A DNA stretch of 64,000 bases from Burkholderiales bacterium 70-64. GTDB taxonomy: Bacteria > Pseudomonadota > Gammaproteobacteria > Burkholderiales > Burkholderiaceae_E. The notes under the pieces are model-generated. The model saw nothing but the letters and a program-made list of their open reading frames with translations. It ran no database searches and was not told where the DNA came from. Made by a program: the position numbers and the translations under genes. This document shows, one piece after another, positions 42,414-50,260 of this stretch; positions within the stretch are counted from its first letter, which is position 1; each line of letters opens with the position of its first letter. The stretch is from the NCBI GenBank assembly GCA_001898645.1, contig MKUQ01000039.1:19566-83565 (forward strand), read 5' to 3'.

Positions 42414-44171
42414 CTACATCGACAGCGAGCCCTCGCGGAACTCCGTGCGGTCCAGCCACACGTTGACCAGCACCGGCCTGCCCTGCCGCGCCAGCTCGCG
42501 CGCACGCTTCAGCGCACCCTCGATCTCGTCCATCCGCGTCACCAGCAGTCCCTCGGCGCCGAAGCCGCGCGCCACTTCGTGATAGGCGGTGCGCGCCAGC
42601 ACGGTGCCGACGTCGTCCTCGAGCATCTTGACCTGCTCGCGCGCGATCTGCATCCAGGCGGCATCGTTGCCGACGACGGCGATCACCGGGAAGCCGTGCC
42701 GCACGAAGGTGTCGAACTCGGTCAGGCCGAAGCCGCAGGTGCCGTCTCCGAAGATGATCCAGGTTTCGCGATCGGGCCGGGCGGTGGCCGCGCCGATCGC
42801 GAAACCCGCGCCAACGCCCAGCGTGCCGAAAGCTCCGGGGTCGAGCCAGCTCAGCGGCCCTCTCGGATGCAGCACATAGCTGGCGGTGGCCACGAAATCG
42901 CCGCCGTCGGCCACGAAGAGCGCGTTCTCGCCTGCTTCGCGCTCGATCGCACGCAACAATGCGAGGGGATTCACGTATTCGCCGCGCATCGCCGCCTGTC
43001 GGTCGATCTCGGCCTCGCGCGCGTCGTCGCGCAAGCGCAGCGCGGCCAGCCATTCGTCGCGGCGCGGCGCTTCGCCTCCGGCCCCCCTGCCCGCCAGCGC
43101 CTGCAGGAATCGACCGGCGTCGCCCAGCGCCAGGACGGTCGGGCGGCGGTTGAGCCTCGCGTCGCGTGCGCTGCGGTTGGCCGAGATCAGCGTCGCGCTG
43201 CGGCGCACGTGCCGGCCGTAATCGAGCCGGAAATCGCACGGCACGCCGGCAAGCAGCACGCAGTCGGCTTCGCGCAGCGCCTGCCGGCGCTGATGCCGCA
43301 TCTGCAGCGGATGATCGCGGCCCAGCAGGCCGCGCGCCATGCCCGACAGATACACCGGCACGCCCAGCCGCGCGACCGCCTCGGCCAGCCGCGCCGCCTC
43401 GGCCGCATTCACGACGGCCTGGCTGCCGATGACGGCGAGCGGCCGTTCGGCCTTGCCCAGCGCCGCGCTCGCGGCGCGGATCGACGCATCGCCGGCCTCC
43501 GGCGTGGCTGCCGCCGGCGCGCGGGGCAGGCTCGTCTCGTGGCTGCCCTCGAACATGCGGTGCACGTGGCGGTTCAGGTACCAGCGCAGCGCCCGCTCGG
43601 ACAGCGAAGTGCCCTTGCCGCCGGCGTCGGCATACCACTGGCGGATCGACGCTTCGTCGTACAGCAGGTCGACCGGGCATTCGATGAAGACCGGCCCCGG
43701 CACGCCGGAGCGTGCCAGCGCGAAGGCCGCCTCGACCGCCGGACCGAGGTCGCGTACACGCCGCACCCGGAAGCAGCGCTTGACGTGCGGCGCGACCAGC
43801 GGGCGCTGGTCGATGTCCTGCAGCGCACCGCGTCCCTGCAGCGCGGTGGGTGCGGCACCGCCCAGCAGCACCACCGGCGACTGCGCGAGCTGCGCGTTCT
43901 TGAGCGCGGTGATGGTGTTGGTGATGCCGGGGCCGGCCGTCACGGCTGCCACGCCGGGCAGGCCCGACAGGCGTGCCGTCGCGTCGGCGGCAAAGACGGC
44001 GGTGGCCTCGTCGCGCACGTCGACGATGCGGATCCCGCGCGCCTTGGCCGCGCTGAGGATGGGCGAGATGTGGCCGCCGCACAGCGTGTAGATGCAGGGC
44101 ACGCCATGGGTGCGCAACACCTCGGCAATGCGCTCGCCGCCATGGAGCGCGGGCGGCTGCGTCAGGCCCAT
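42414..44171 (-). CDS. Thiamine-diphosphate-dependent enzyme, acetolactate-synthase-like / 2-hydroxyacyl-CoA-lyase-like
   Basis: A 585-residue ThDP enzyme with the three-domain layout of the acetolactate synthase family: PYR domain (about 10-180; [20 protein letters not shown] with the catalytic Glu, [13 protein letters not shown]), central domain (about 215-350), and PP domain with [32 protein letters not shown] for Mg/ThDP. There is no regulatory-subunit gene nearby, arguing against a biosynthetic IlvB. It starts 10 nt inside the end of the acyl-CoA synthetase gene, so the two act together; a CoA-thioester lyase or carboligase is an inference. Confidence 0.75.
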   Translation of the reverse strand: MGLTQPPALHGGERIAEVLRTHGVPCIYTLCGGHISPILSAAKARGIRIVDVRDEATAVFAADATARLSGLPGVAAVTAGPGITNTITALKNAQLAQSPVVLLGGAAPTALQGRGALQDIDQRPLVAPHVKRCFRVRRVRDLGPAVEAAFALARSGVPGPVFIECPVDLLYDEASIRQWYADAGGKGTSLSERALRWYLNRHVHRMFEGSHETSLPRAPAAATPEAGDASIRAASAALGKAERPLAVIGSQAVVNAAEAARLAEAVARLGVPVYLSGMARGLLGRDHPLQMRHQRRQALREADCVLLAGVPCDFRLDYGRHVRRSATLISANRSARDARLNRRPTVLALGDAGRFLQALAGRGAGGEAPRRDEWLAALRLRDDAREAEIDRQAAMRGEYVNPLALLRAIEREAGENALFVADGGDFVATASYVLHPRGPLSWLDPGAFGTLGVGAGFAIGAATARPDRETWIIFGDGTCGFGLTEFDTFVRHGFPVIAVVGNDAAWMQIAREQVKMLEDDVGTVLARTAYHEVARGFGAEGLLVTRMDEIEGALKRARELARQGRPVLVNVWLDRTEFREGSLSM

Positions 44172-45844
44172 TGCACCTTCCGTCCGTCGGCGAACCAGCG
44201 TTCGACCTGCGGCTGCACGGCAGACTCGATGCGGCCGCGCCTGAGCTTCATGGTGGGCGTGAGGAATCCGTTCTCCACCGACCAGGGTTCGCCCATGACC
44301 ACGATCATGCGCAGCCGCTCGTGGTCGGCCGCGTCGCAGTTCACTTCGTCGAGCAGTTGCTCCATCGCGGACCGCACCTGCGCGCGCACGGCGGGATCGC
44401 CGGTGCGCGGCCGCAGCGCCTCGGCGAGCTGCACGACGGCATAGGCCGCCGGCTGGCCGACCCCCGACACCAGCGACAGCTCGATCATCGGATGCGCGTT
44501 CAGCCGGTTCTCGATCGGTGCGGGCGCCACGTACTTTCCCTTTGCCGTCTTGAACAGCTCCTTCGCGCGGCCGGTGATCCTCAGCAGGCCGTCGGGGCGC
44601 AATTCGCCCAGATCTCCGGTGCGAAAGAAGCCGTCCTCGGTGAACGACCGTGCGGTGAGCTCCGGCTGCTTGTAGTAGCCGCTCAACTGCGCGGGCGACT
44701 TGAGGAGGATCTCGCCTTCCGGGCTGATGCGCACCTGCACGCCCGGCAGCGCCACCCCGACGTAGCCCGGCGTGCTGAAGCGCGCATTCGAGCTGTGCGA
44801 GTACGAGTTGTCCTCGGTCATGCCGTAGCCTTCGTACAGCGGCAGGCCGATGCGGCGGTACCAGTCGATCAGCTCGGCCGGCATCGGCGCCGAGCCGCTG
44901 CCGGCCACGATCACCTTGTCCAGCCCCAGGCCTTTGCGCACCTTGCGCGCGACGAGGCGCCCGAGCACGGGGATGGACAGCAGCCGGTCCAGCCGGGCCG
45001 GCGGCATCTTCACGAACACGCCCTGCTGGAACTTGAGCCACAGCCGCGGCACCGAAATGAACAGCGTGGGCTGCGCGCGGCGCAGGTCGTGCAGGAAGGT
45101 GTCCAGCGATTCGGTGAAGAACAGGTGCGCGTTGCCGTCCACCAGCGACGCCGCTTCGGTCCACGAGCGCTCGAAGCTGTGCGCCAGCGGGAGATAGGAC
45201 AGGACCCGGTTGACGCCCCCCGGGCCGACGCGCGTGCGCGTGTCCGCGGCGATGCCGGCGGCGGCACGCGTGATCGCCTCGAAGCTGGTCATCACGCCCT
45301 TGGGCGTGCCGGTGGAGCCCGACGTGTACAGGATCATCGCCAGGTCGCCGGCCTTGCGTGCCGGCCGGCCCGGCAGCGGCGGCGTGCGCGCGACGATCGC
45401 ATCCCAGCCGTCGAATTCCGTCCGCGGCGCGAGCGGCAGCGCAACGCACGGCAGCCCGGCCGGCACGCCGCGCTGCTGCTGCGGCCAGTTGTCGAGCTTG
45501 CCTACGAAGAGCAGGCTGGCCTCGCTGTGCTCGAGCACGTAGCGCACGGTGTCGGCGGTCTCGGTGGGGAAGATCGCGACCGTCGTGTAGCCGGCCATCC
45601 AGATGGCGAGCTCCGCCATGATGAAGTGCGCGCAGTTCTTCGACAGCATCGCGATGCGCGCGCCCGGTTCGAAACCGCGGCTTTGCAGGTGTCCGGCCAT
45701 GCGACGCGCCTGATCGGCCACCTGGGCCCACGTGTAGTCGATGACCTTGCCGTTGCCGACCGGCTGCGTGAGGAAGATCCGCCCAGGGGTCTTTTCGGCG
45801 TGCCCGAGGACGCACTCGAGGATCAGCCTGTCCGGGGCTTCCAT
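44162..45844 (-). CDS. AMP-forming long-chain-type acyl-CoA synthetase
   Basis: A 560-residue adenylate-forming ligase: MILYTSGSTGTPKGVMTSF (phosphate loop, about residue 170), SYLPLAHSFERSW, EGYGMTEDNSYSHSSNARFSTPG (adenylate-binding), FRTGDLGELRPDGLLRITGRAKELFKTAKGKYVAPAPIENRL and a C-terminal TPTMKLRRGRIE with the catalytic Lys. Its substrate acid is not evident; the family takes fatty, bile-type or aromatic acids. It overlaps the ThDP enzyme by 10 nt, suggesting a dedicated pathway. It is the last intact host gene before the tRNA fragment and the prophage. Confidence 0.85.
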   Translation of the reverse strand: MEAPDRLILECVLGHAEKTPGRIFLTQPVGNGKVIDYTWAQVADQARRMAGHLQSRGFEPGARIAMLSKNCAHFIMAELAIWMAGYTTVAIFPTETADTVRYVLEHSEASLLFVGKLDNWPQQQRGVPAGLPCVALPLAPRTEFDGWDAIVARTPPLPGRPARKAGDLAMILYTSGSTGTPKGVMTSFEAITRAAAGIAADTRTRVGPGGVNRVLSYLPLAHSFERSWTEAASLVDGNAHLFFTESLDTFLHDLRRAQPTLFISVPRLWLKFQQGVFVKMPPARLDRLLSIPVLGRLVARKVRKGLGLDKVIVAGSGSAPMPAELIDWYRRIGLPLYEGYGMTEDNSYSHSSNARFSTPGYVGVALPGVQVRISPEGEILLKSPAQLSGYYKQPELTARSFTEDGFFRTGDLGELRPDGLLRITGRAKELFKTAKGKYVAPAPIENRLNAHPMIELSLVSGVGQPAAYAVVQLAEALRPRTGDPAVRAQVRSAMEQLLDEVNCDAADHERLRMIVVMGEPWSVENGFLTPTMKLRRGRIESAVQPQVERWFADGRKVQWA

Positions 45845-45992
45845 GCGACCTCCCGGGGTATCGGACGGCGATCAGCCTACCCGGCCGCACCGGCGGCGTC
45901 TACGGGCGTACGCCTGCCGACGCTCGTGCAGCCGGATCACGCCGCCCGGCCGGTCGCCCGCTCGACGGGGTCCGGTAGAATTCGGTCCGATC

Positions 45993-46015
45993 GCCCCCGT
46001 AGCTCAAGGGGTAGA
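45993..46015 (+). tRNA. 5' fragment of a tRNA gene at the prophage junction
   Basis: These 23 bases read as the 5' end of a tRNA: acceptor strand GCCCCCG, TA, D-stem GCTC and D-loop AAGGGGTAGA. A -10-like TAGAAT lies 12 nt upstream (45976-45981). After 46015 no D-stem partner, anticodon arm or T-arm can be aligned, so the gene is cut here. Apart from this fragment I see nothing in 45845-45992. Likely the host side of the prophage left end; tRNA-Arg is only a guess from the acceptor strand. Confidence 0.55.
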
Positions 46016-46223
46016 TGACAGCGCCACAGTGCGGTTTCCGGGCGATCGTATCAATCCGCGTCGCATTTCTAGGCCATCCGGCTGATTGCGCCACCGCTCC
46101 GCCAGCCGCATGCTCACCGGATGCCGACCCTGATCCTGCTGCCCTCCGGCGCCGCGATGCTCGTCTGGGCCGACGGCTGCACAGTGCGCATCGAGCGGGA
46201 CGGAGCGGTGACGGGGCAAGCTG
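46016..46223. other. Prophage left terminal segment without a recognised gene
   Basis: Between the tRNA fragment and the first phage gene lie 208 bases. Only short overlapping frames occur and none has a ribosome site or family likeness. The segment begins TGACAGCGCC; it should hold the attachment or end sequence of the element. Confidence 0.5.
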
Positions 46224-46598
46224 TCAACCGGTGGTTGACGACTGGCTCCGCGGCTCGAACCGCGACACCGGCGCATCCGGCGCGACCGGCTTGCACCACC
46301 AGCCCTGCCGATCGCCGCGCGCGACCCGCCCGTCGGCGGCCGTCGAGACGTAGCCGGCCAGCACGATGCCCTCCGGCCCCAGCGCGACTAGGCGCACGTC
46401 GGCCAGCGTCGGCAGCAGATCCATCCGGCCGCCAGCACCTGGCCAGCCTGGCCTGGCATACATCAGGCGCGCGAACAGCCAGCCGGTGTCGCTGTTGCGC
46501 GTCACCCGCAGGATGCCGCGCACCGGCTCGAGCGCGGCAAGCTCGGCGCTCGACAGCCGACGGCCGAAGTCTCGCAGTGGGATCACGTCGACGAGCAT
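46224..46598 (-). CDS. Hypothetical phage protein
   Basis: A 124-residue basic protein, MLVDVIPLRDFGRRLSSAELAALEPVRGILRVTR, with no family I recognise. The pattern RLVALGPEGIVLAGYVSTAADGRVARG suggests a small beta-rich domain. It is divergent from the gene at 46699 and shares its control region, which contains two palindromes. I prefer this frame over the opposite-strand frame at 46121-46624, which lacks a ribosome site and reads as Pro/Ser/Arg-rich low complexity. Confidence 0.55.
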   Translation of the reverse strand: MLVDVIPLRDFGRRLSSAELAALEPVRGILRVTRNSDTGWLFARLMYARPGWPGAGGRMDLLPTLADVRLVALGPEGIVLAGYVSTAADGRVARGDRQGWWCKPVAPDAPVSRFEPRSQSSTTG

Positions 46599-46602
46599 CG
46601 GA

Positions 46603-46624
46603 CTACTGTACACGCGAACAGTAG
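46603..46624. promoter_or_regulatory. Palindromic operator candidate (7-bp arms)
   Basis: CTACTGT (46603-46609) and ACAGTAG (46618-46624) form a perfect inverted repeat with an 8-bp spacer, 5 bp upstream of the ATG of the leftward phage gene. The position fits a repressor site overlapping its translation start region or core promoter. Confidence 0.5.
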
Positions 46625-46633
46625 CAACCGGGC

Positions 46634-46661
46634 TTGACATTAGGCAATTAGTGCCTATACT
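46634..46661 (+). promoter_or_regulatory. Sigma70-type promoter with embedded palindrome
   Basis: TTGACA (46634-46639), a 16-bp spacer and TATACT (46656-46661) make a strong consensus-like promoter for the rightward phage genes. Within the spacer TAGGCA (46641-46646) and TGCCTA (46652-46657) form a palindrome that overlaps the -10, an ideal repressor site. The AT content contrasts with the surroundings. Confidence 0.75.
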
Positions 46662-46698
46662 GTGAGATGTGGGGTCCGGCGAGGCGAAGGGGATGAAG

Positions 46699-46986
46699 AT
46701 GAAACGAGTCGAAATCAGCTACGTTCACGATCAGAAATGGGTTGACGCCGGCTACGATGCGGCGATTCTCGGCGCTGTCGTGAACGCCGTTGTCGACGTC
46801 GAAGACAGCGGCGACGCGCACATCGTCTCGGCGAGCTGGGCAGACAATGGCCGGCCGCTGAGCGAGGACGACCTGGCGGACGATCTCGACGGCCGCCAGC
46901 ACGGCCAGAACTCGCGCCGCGCGCTCATCGTCGAAAAGGCGCAGCTGCGCGCCCTGGGCCCCGGGGCCTTCAATTCCCCGTTCTGA
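46699..46986 (+). CDS. Hypothetical phage protein
   Basis: A 95-residue acidic protein (MKRVEISYVHDQKWVDAGYDAAILGAVVNAVVDVED) of unknown function. ATG 46699 is chosen because AAGGGG lies 6 nt upstream; ATG 46693 and a GTG at 46669 are alternatives. The promoter at 46634-46661 drives it. Two nucleotides separate it from the next gene, so the pair is coupled. Confidence 0.6.
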   Translation: MKRVEISYVHDQKWVDAGYDAAILGAVVNAVVDVEDSGDAHIVSASWADNGRPLSEDDLADDLDGRQHGQNSRRALIVEKAQLRALGPGAFNSPF

Positions 46987-46987
46987 G

Positions 46988-47716
46988 ATGAAGCGCCCGA
47001 TCTCGCCGGCGGAGTGGGATGCCATGCCGCGGCCGCGCGGCAGATTCGGTAAAGGGCCTCGGCCGACGGACGAGCAGTATCGGCAAGCGCTGCAGGAGTA
47101 TGCGAAGCATCAAGCGGGGCTGGCGAGCGTTCGCGCCACGATCGCCCCGATGATCGCCATCGGCGGCTACGAATGGATCGGCGACGCCGGCGGGCGCCGG
47201 ATCTACTTCACGCCGAATTCGCTGCGCGGAAATGCAGCCGACAGATACATCAGCGGCTACTACGATGTTCCCACGAGACGCTTCGTGTCGTCATCGCAAT
47301 CGATGACGGACAACGAATTCGCGATCGAGATCATCGAAGCAATGCGCAAGGGCGGTGTCGAGGAAGCGGCGCCAGCGCAGACGCTTGATGCGGTGGGGAC
47401 GGAGATTCTCCCGGGCGCGCATTGCATCATCGTCGGACGAGACGTTCCGGGGCGCCCGGACTGGATCATAGACGGCATCATGGGCAAAGCGGTGATCGCC
47501 GCTCGTCGCTACGCAGCAGCCGGGGAGCATTCTCTGTATCCGCTCGCGTGGTTTGTCGAGCCGGCAACTGGAGAGTTCCTCCAGGTGCTCTCGCGCAACT
47601 TCGAGGCCGAGATGCACACGCTCCTGCTCAACGCAAGCTCGCTGCTCGTGATATCGGGTGGAACGGGCGAAGAAGCCGCGCCGACCGACGCCGATCAACT
47701 CGATACCGTGCGCTAA
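46988..47716 (+). CDS. Hypothetical phage protein
   Basis: A 242-residue protein with no family I recognise. The N-terminal 40 residues are basic and Pro-rich (RPRGRFGKGPRPTDEQYRQ); the middle (GGYEWIGDAGGRRIYFTPNSL) and C-terminal half (WIIDGIMGKAVIAARRYAAAGEHSLYPLAWFVEPATGEFLQVLSR) look like folded alpha/beta structure. No ribosome site is evident, so translation probably couples to the gene before it. Its TAA overlaps the start of the HTH gene. Confidence 0.6.
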   Translation: MKRPISPAEWDAMPRPRGRFGKGPRPTDEQYRQALQEYAKHQAGLASVRATIAPMIAIGGYEWIGDAGGRRIYFTPNSLRGNAADRYISGYYDVPTRRFVSSSQSMTDNEFAIEIIEAMRKGGVEEAAPAQTLDAVGTEILPGAHCIIVGRDVPGRPDWIIDGIMGKAVIAARRYAAAGEHSLYPLAWFVEPATGEFLQVLSRNFEAEMHTLLLNASSLLVISGGTGEEAAPTDADQLDTVR

Positions 47717-47973
47717 TGCTGCCCGACGCCGCACTCCACAATCCGAGCCCGGATTACATCCGGGCCCTCCTCGAGCGCGCCGGCCTAAGCCAGCGCGCGG
47801 CGGCGAAGCGCCTCGGCATCAGCGAGCGGATGATGCGCTACTACGTCGCGACGGATTCATCCGATCACCGGAGCGCGCCGTACTGTGTGCAGTTCGCGCT
47901 GGAAACACTCGCGAATGCCGAGGTCGAATCGCAGGCCCCGGTGGCGCCTGCGCCCTCTCCGCCCCTGCGCTGA
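47716..47973 (+). CDS. Small helix-turn-helix (XRE-like) phage regulator
   Basis: An 85-residue protein with a helix-turn-helix at about residues 15-45: YIRALLERAGLSQRAAAKRLGISERMMRYYV. The rest is short and Pro-rich at the end. ATG overlaps the preceding stop (TAATG). Third gene of the rightward unit driven by the promoter at 46634-46661; a candidate for binding the nearby palindromes, although its small size would also fit a cofactor-like Cro protein. Convergent with the Rz gene across 173 bp that show no gene. Confidence 0.7.
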   Translation: MLPDAALHNPSPDYIRALLERAGLSQRAAAKRLGISERMMRYYVATDSSDHRSAPYCVQFALETLANAEVESQAPVAPAPSPPLR

Positions 47974-48146
47974 TACCTCCGCACCAGCGATCGCGCCGTA
48001 GCGGCGATTCTGGCGAGCCGCAGGGCTATTTCCAGTGCCGGGGTAGCGGCACCGTCTGGCCAGCCAGCGCGTGCGTGCAGTCACCGAGGAACTGAACAGC
48101 AGCCCTCCGCCCTCGATGCCGCGCAGGACCGCACTTAGCCTGCCCA

Positions 48147-48674
48147 TCACTCCCCCCTGTTCACCCGAGCGCGCAGCTCCTCGTACCAGCTGCGCGCTTC
48201 GGTCAATCGCTCGATGTCGATGTGACAGATCGCGTAGTTGGCTCGGACGGTGTCGAGCGTGTCGGCGAGATCGATGACGGTATCGAGTGCGGCCGCATCG
48301 GGACCGGTTCGAGGTGGCTCGGCCACGGCGGCAGCTGCGGGCACGCCGGCGGCAGCGTCGAGCTGCACGCCGATACGAGCAGGCAGGCGACAGCGAGGCA
48401 GGCCGGCCAGAGTCGCGCGCCAGTCTGCGTCGAGGGTTCGGGCACGTTCATCGAGGAGTCGCTCCTTTTCCGCGATTCGTCTGGCCGAGGCGCCGGCGAC
48501 CTGCGCGAGGTCGATTTCGGTTTGTCGCGCCGCCCGTTCGGCGATGATCTGCCTCGACTCCCAGCGCGCACGCTCTGCGCTCACGCCCTTGGCGTGGCCG
48601 ATCCACCAAGCACCGATGAGCGCCAGGACGAACACGCCCAGCGCGCCGAGCCACGTACCGGCATCGCGTATCAC
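48147..48674 (-). CDS. Rz-like i-spanin
   Basis: A 175-residue inner-membrane spanin: one N-terminal transmembrane helix (GTWLGALGVFVLALIGAWWIGHAKG), then a long coiled coil (AERARWESRQIIAERAARQTEIDLAQVAGASARRIAEKERLLDERARTL) and a C-terminal helical part. Such proteins join the o-spanin to disrupt the outer membrane at lysis. GTG 48674 is chosen because AGAGG lies 8 nt upstream; a GTG at 48683 is possible. The Rz1-like gene is nested in another frame, and the lysozyme gene lies just upstream. Confidence 0.8.
   Translation of the reverse strand: MIRDAGTWLGALGVFVLALIGAWWIGHAKGVSAERARWESRQIIAERAARQTEIDLAQVAGASARRIAEKERLLDERARTLDADWRATLAGLPRCRLPARIGVQLDAAAGVPAAAAVAEPPRTGPDAAALDTVIDLADTLDTVRANYAICHIDIERLTEARSWYEELRARVNRGE
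48203..48451 (-). CDS. Rz1-like o-spanin lipoprotein, nested within Rz
   Basis: An 82-residue product in a different frame inside the Rz gene. It has a signal peptide with a lipobox (LACVLL-like region reading AVACLLVSAC with Cys at about residue 29) and a Pro-rich mature part (STLPPACPQLPPWPSHLEPVP), both hallmarks of Rz1. Complete nesting in Rz is known from lambda-type phages. ATG 48451 gives a proper signal peptide; the frame is open further upstream. Confidence 0.75.
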   Translation of the reverse strand: MNVPEPSTQTGARLWPACLAVACLLVSACSSTLPPACPQLPPWPSHLEPVPMRPHSIPSSISPTRSTPSEPTTRSVTSTSSD

Positions 48675-48702
48675 GGCACACACCTCTTGACAGAAGGAGC
48701 GG

Positions 48703-49200
48703 TCATGTATCCGCCGCCCCGTATCGCAGGTTGCCGGCGATGCGTCGCGCCCAGCCGCGGCCGTGATTCGGCCAGTTGCGCAGGCGCGTCATGAAATCGA
48801 GCCTCTCCGCGTTGAGCAGCATGACCATGTCCGTCTCGCTCGTGGCATCCGCGCGCCCCTGCGACCGAGGACCCCACCATCCATCGTCGGCAACACCGAG
48901 CGCCCGCTGGAAATAGCGCACCGCGGTCTCGATGCCGCTATTGATGGCGAAGTCGAGCAGCTGGTAGGCGATACTGAACGGCAGTCGATCGGCGTTGATC
49001 CGCGACCAGAAGTCGCGCAGATAGATCTCGCGGGCCTCCTCGCGCGTGAGCGCAGCGATGTCTAGGTGTGGGTACGAGCGCTTGGAGATGCCCCACTTCG
49101 TTTCGCCGCCGGGGTCGTCGGGGTCATTGACGTAGCCGCCCTCGTGCCCGATCAGACGATCGAACGCGAGATCGAAGGGCGCGCCCTCGAGCGGCGTCAT
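48703..49200 (-). CDS. GH108-family endolysin (muramidase)
   Basis: A 165-residue peptidoglycan hydrolase. FDRLIGHEGGYVNDPDDPGGETKWGIS holds the catalytic Glu of the glycosyl hydrolase 108 family, and LDFAINSGIETAVRYFQRALGVADDGWWG is its second conserved stretch including the peptidoglycan-binding-like part. No signal peptide, so release through the holin is expected. ATG overlaps the stop of the membrane protein gene (ATGA) and the spanins follow directly, giving a full lysis cassette. Confidence 0.92.
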   Translation of the reverse strand: MTPLEGAPFDLAFDRLIGHEGGYVNDPDDPGGETKWGISKRSYPHLDIAALTREEAREIYLRDFWSRINADRLPFSIAYQLLDFAINSGIETAVRYFQRALGVADDGWWGPRSQGRADATSETDMVMLLNAERLDFMTRLRNWPNHGRGWARRIAGNLRYGAADT

Positions 49201-49493
49201 CTCATGCTCCTCAGCCGGCGCGCGATGAGCCCTCGATCGCGCCGGTCCGCATACCAGTGCCTGCGGTAGTGCCGGATGATGCAGTCGGCGGCGAGCGCGC
49301 CCAGCAGCAGCGTGGAGACGATCGTCGCGTGCTCGGGCTGTAGCGCCGGCCGGAAGATGCCGGCGAACGCCGAGCAGGCGATCACGACTTCGATTCCGCG
49401 ATGCAGGCGTGAGGTTCGCCGCGTTGATGCGTTGAGATCGACGATCGCGTGCAGGCAGATGACTGCGCAGATGATCGAATAGAGCATGCTCAT
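49197..49493 (-). CDS. Small phage membrane protein, holin-like
   Basis: A 98-residue protein with hydrophobic segments at about residues 1-18, 33-48 and 57-73, and a strongly basic C-terminus (RHYRRHWYADRRDRGLIARRLRSMR). Size, topology and position directly before the lysozyme gene suggest a holin or holin partner; there is no diagnostic motif. Start overlaps the preceding stop by ATGA. Confidence 0.6.
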   Translation of the reverse strand: MSMLYSIICAVICLHAIVDLNASTRRTSRLHRGIEVVIACSAFAGIFRPALQPEHATIVSTLLLGALAADCIIRHYRRHWYADRRDRGLIARRLRSMR

Positions 49494-49828
49494 TCGGCGT
49501 CCCCGAAGATGCGCCTGATTCGTTTGATCGCGATCGCAGGCAACGCCTTGGCTACTTCGATGATGCCGGCAGCGATGACGACGCCGGCCAGCCCGAGGAT
49601 GAAGGCGATCCCGCCCTGCACTCCGGCAGGCACCTTCAGGTAGTAGCTCACCAGCGGCTCAATGAACACCGCGATCGCGAGACCGCCGAAGACGGACGTG
49701 ACGAGCTGCCAAGGCCCGAGCTTCGGCGCGACGGTCAATGCAACGGTGGCGCCAAAGAAGCCGGCCACGAGCGTCACGACCTTGAGCCCGAGAAATGACA
49801 GCCACTCCACCAGCTCGCGTGCTTCCAT
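49490..49828 (-). CDS. Small phage membrane protein, putative holin
   Basis: A 112-residue protein with about three hydrophobic helices (GLKVVTLVAGFFGATVALTVA, VTSVFGGLAIAVFIEPLVSYYL, GGIAFILGLAGVVIAAGIIEVA) and a basic C-terminus, resembling class I holins. The ATG at 49828 has no long leader; an upstream start at 49876 would read through the terminator hairpin and was rejected. First gene of the lysis block, after that terminator. Confidence 0.65.
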   Translation of the reverse strand: MEARELVEWLSFLGLKVVTLVAGFFGATVALTVAPKLGPWQLVTSVFGGLAIAVFIEPLVSYYLKVPAGVQGGIAFILGLAGVVIAAGIIEVAKALPAIAIKRIRRIFGDAE

Positions 49829-49841
49829 CGTGTTGGTCCTC

Positions 49842-49871
49842 GAAAAATGAAAACGGCCGCTCGAGGCGGCC
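49842..49871 (-). terminator. Rho-independent terminator between tail and lysis genes
   Basis: On the minus strand GGCCGC-CTCGA-GCGGCC is followed by GTTTTCATTTTT: a 6-bp GC stem and a T-rich tail. It lies 21 nt downstream of the 122-residue protein gene and just ahead of the holin gene, so it would end or attenuate late transcription there. Confidence 0.8.
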
Positions 49872-49891
49872 GCCAATGCAAGGGAGTGGCG

Positions 49892-50260
49892 TCAGAGCTT
49901 GCGGATATTCGTGCCGTCGCAATAGGCGAGCGCCGAAGCGCCGGCGGCCACGGTCGGCGGCGCAGGCGTGCTCTGCCCGCTGCGCTTGAGCGTCAGCGTA
50001 TGCGAGCCGTCATTGATCACGAGCCACCGCTTCGGCGACGCCGGCAGCAGCAGCTCACAGGCTGCGGTCGTCGCGGTTACATGCAACATGGCGTTGACCG
50101 CTTCGGCCGACGTGAGCGTGCGAGTCGACAGGCCCGTCATGTTCAACGCCAGCCGACCGGCGATCGCTGTATCGAGCAGCTCGATCGCCTCATTGGCTGC
50201 CGTGGTCGGCTGGTCCTGGTTCGCGTCGATCAGCGGGATCTGCAGATTCGTCGTACTCAT
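49892..50260 (-). CDS. Hypothetical phage tail-associated protein
   Basis: A 122-residue protein: MSTTNLQIPLIDANQDQPTTAANEAIELLDTAIAGRL, then a beta-rich half (WLVINDGSHTLTLKRSGQSTPAPPTVAAGASALAYCDGTNIRKL). The N-terminal part resembles the opening of DUF2793-type phage proteins found next to tail-tip genes, but I am not certain. It overlaps the end of the tail-tip gene and precedes the terminator. Confidence 0.6.
   Translation of the reverse strand: MSTTNLQIPLIDANQDQPTTAANEAIELLDTAIAGRLALNMTGLSTRTLTSAEAVNAMLHVTATTAACELLLPASPKRWLVINDGSHTLTLKRSGQSTPAPPTVAAGASALAYCDGTNIRKL

Noticed and set aside
42414..44171. Biosynthetic acetolactate synthase (ilvB)
   Set aside because: No ilvN or ilvC nearby and tight coupling to an acyl-CoA synthetase; called only as an ALS-like ThDP enzyme.
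45993..46090. Complete tRNA gene
   Set aside because: After the D-loop no D-stem partner, anticodon arm or T-arm can be aligned, so only a fragment is called.
46121..46624. Rightward 167-codon frame opposite the small phage gene
   Set aside because: Pro/Ser/Arg-rich translation, no ribosome site; the minus-strand frame has a more protein-like composition and a sensible promoter region.
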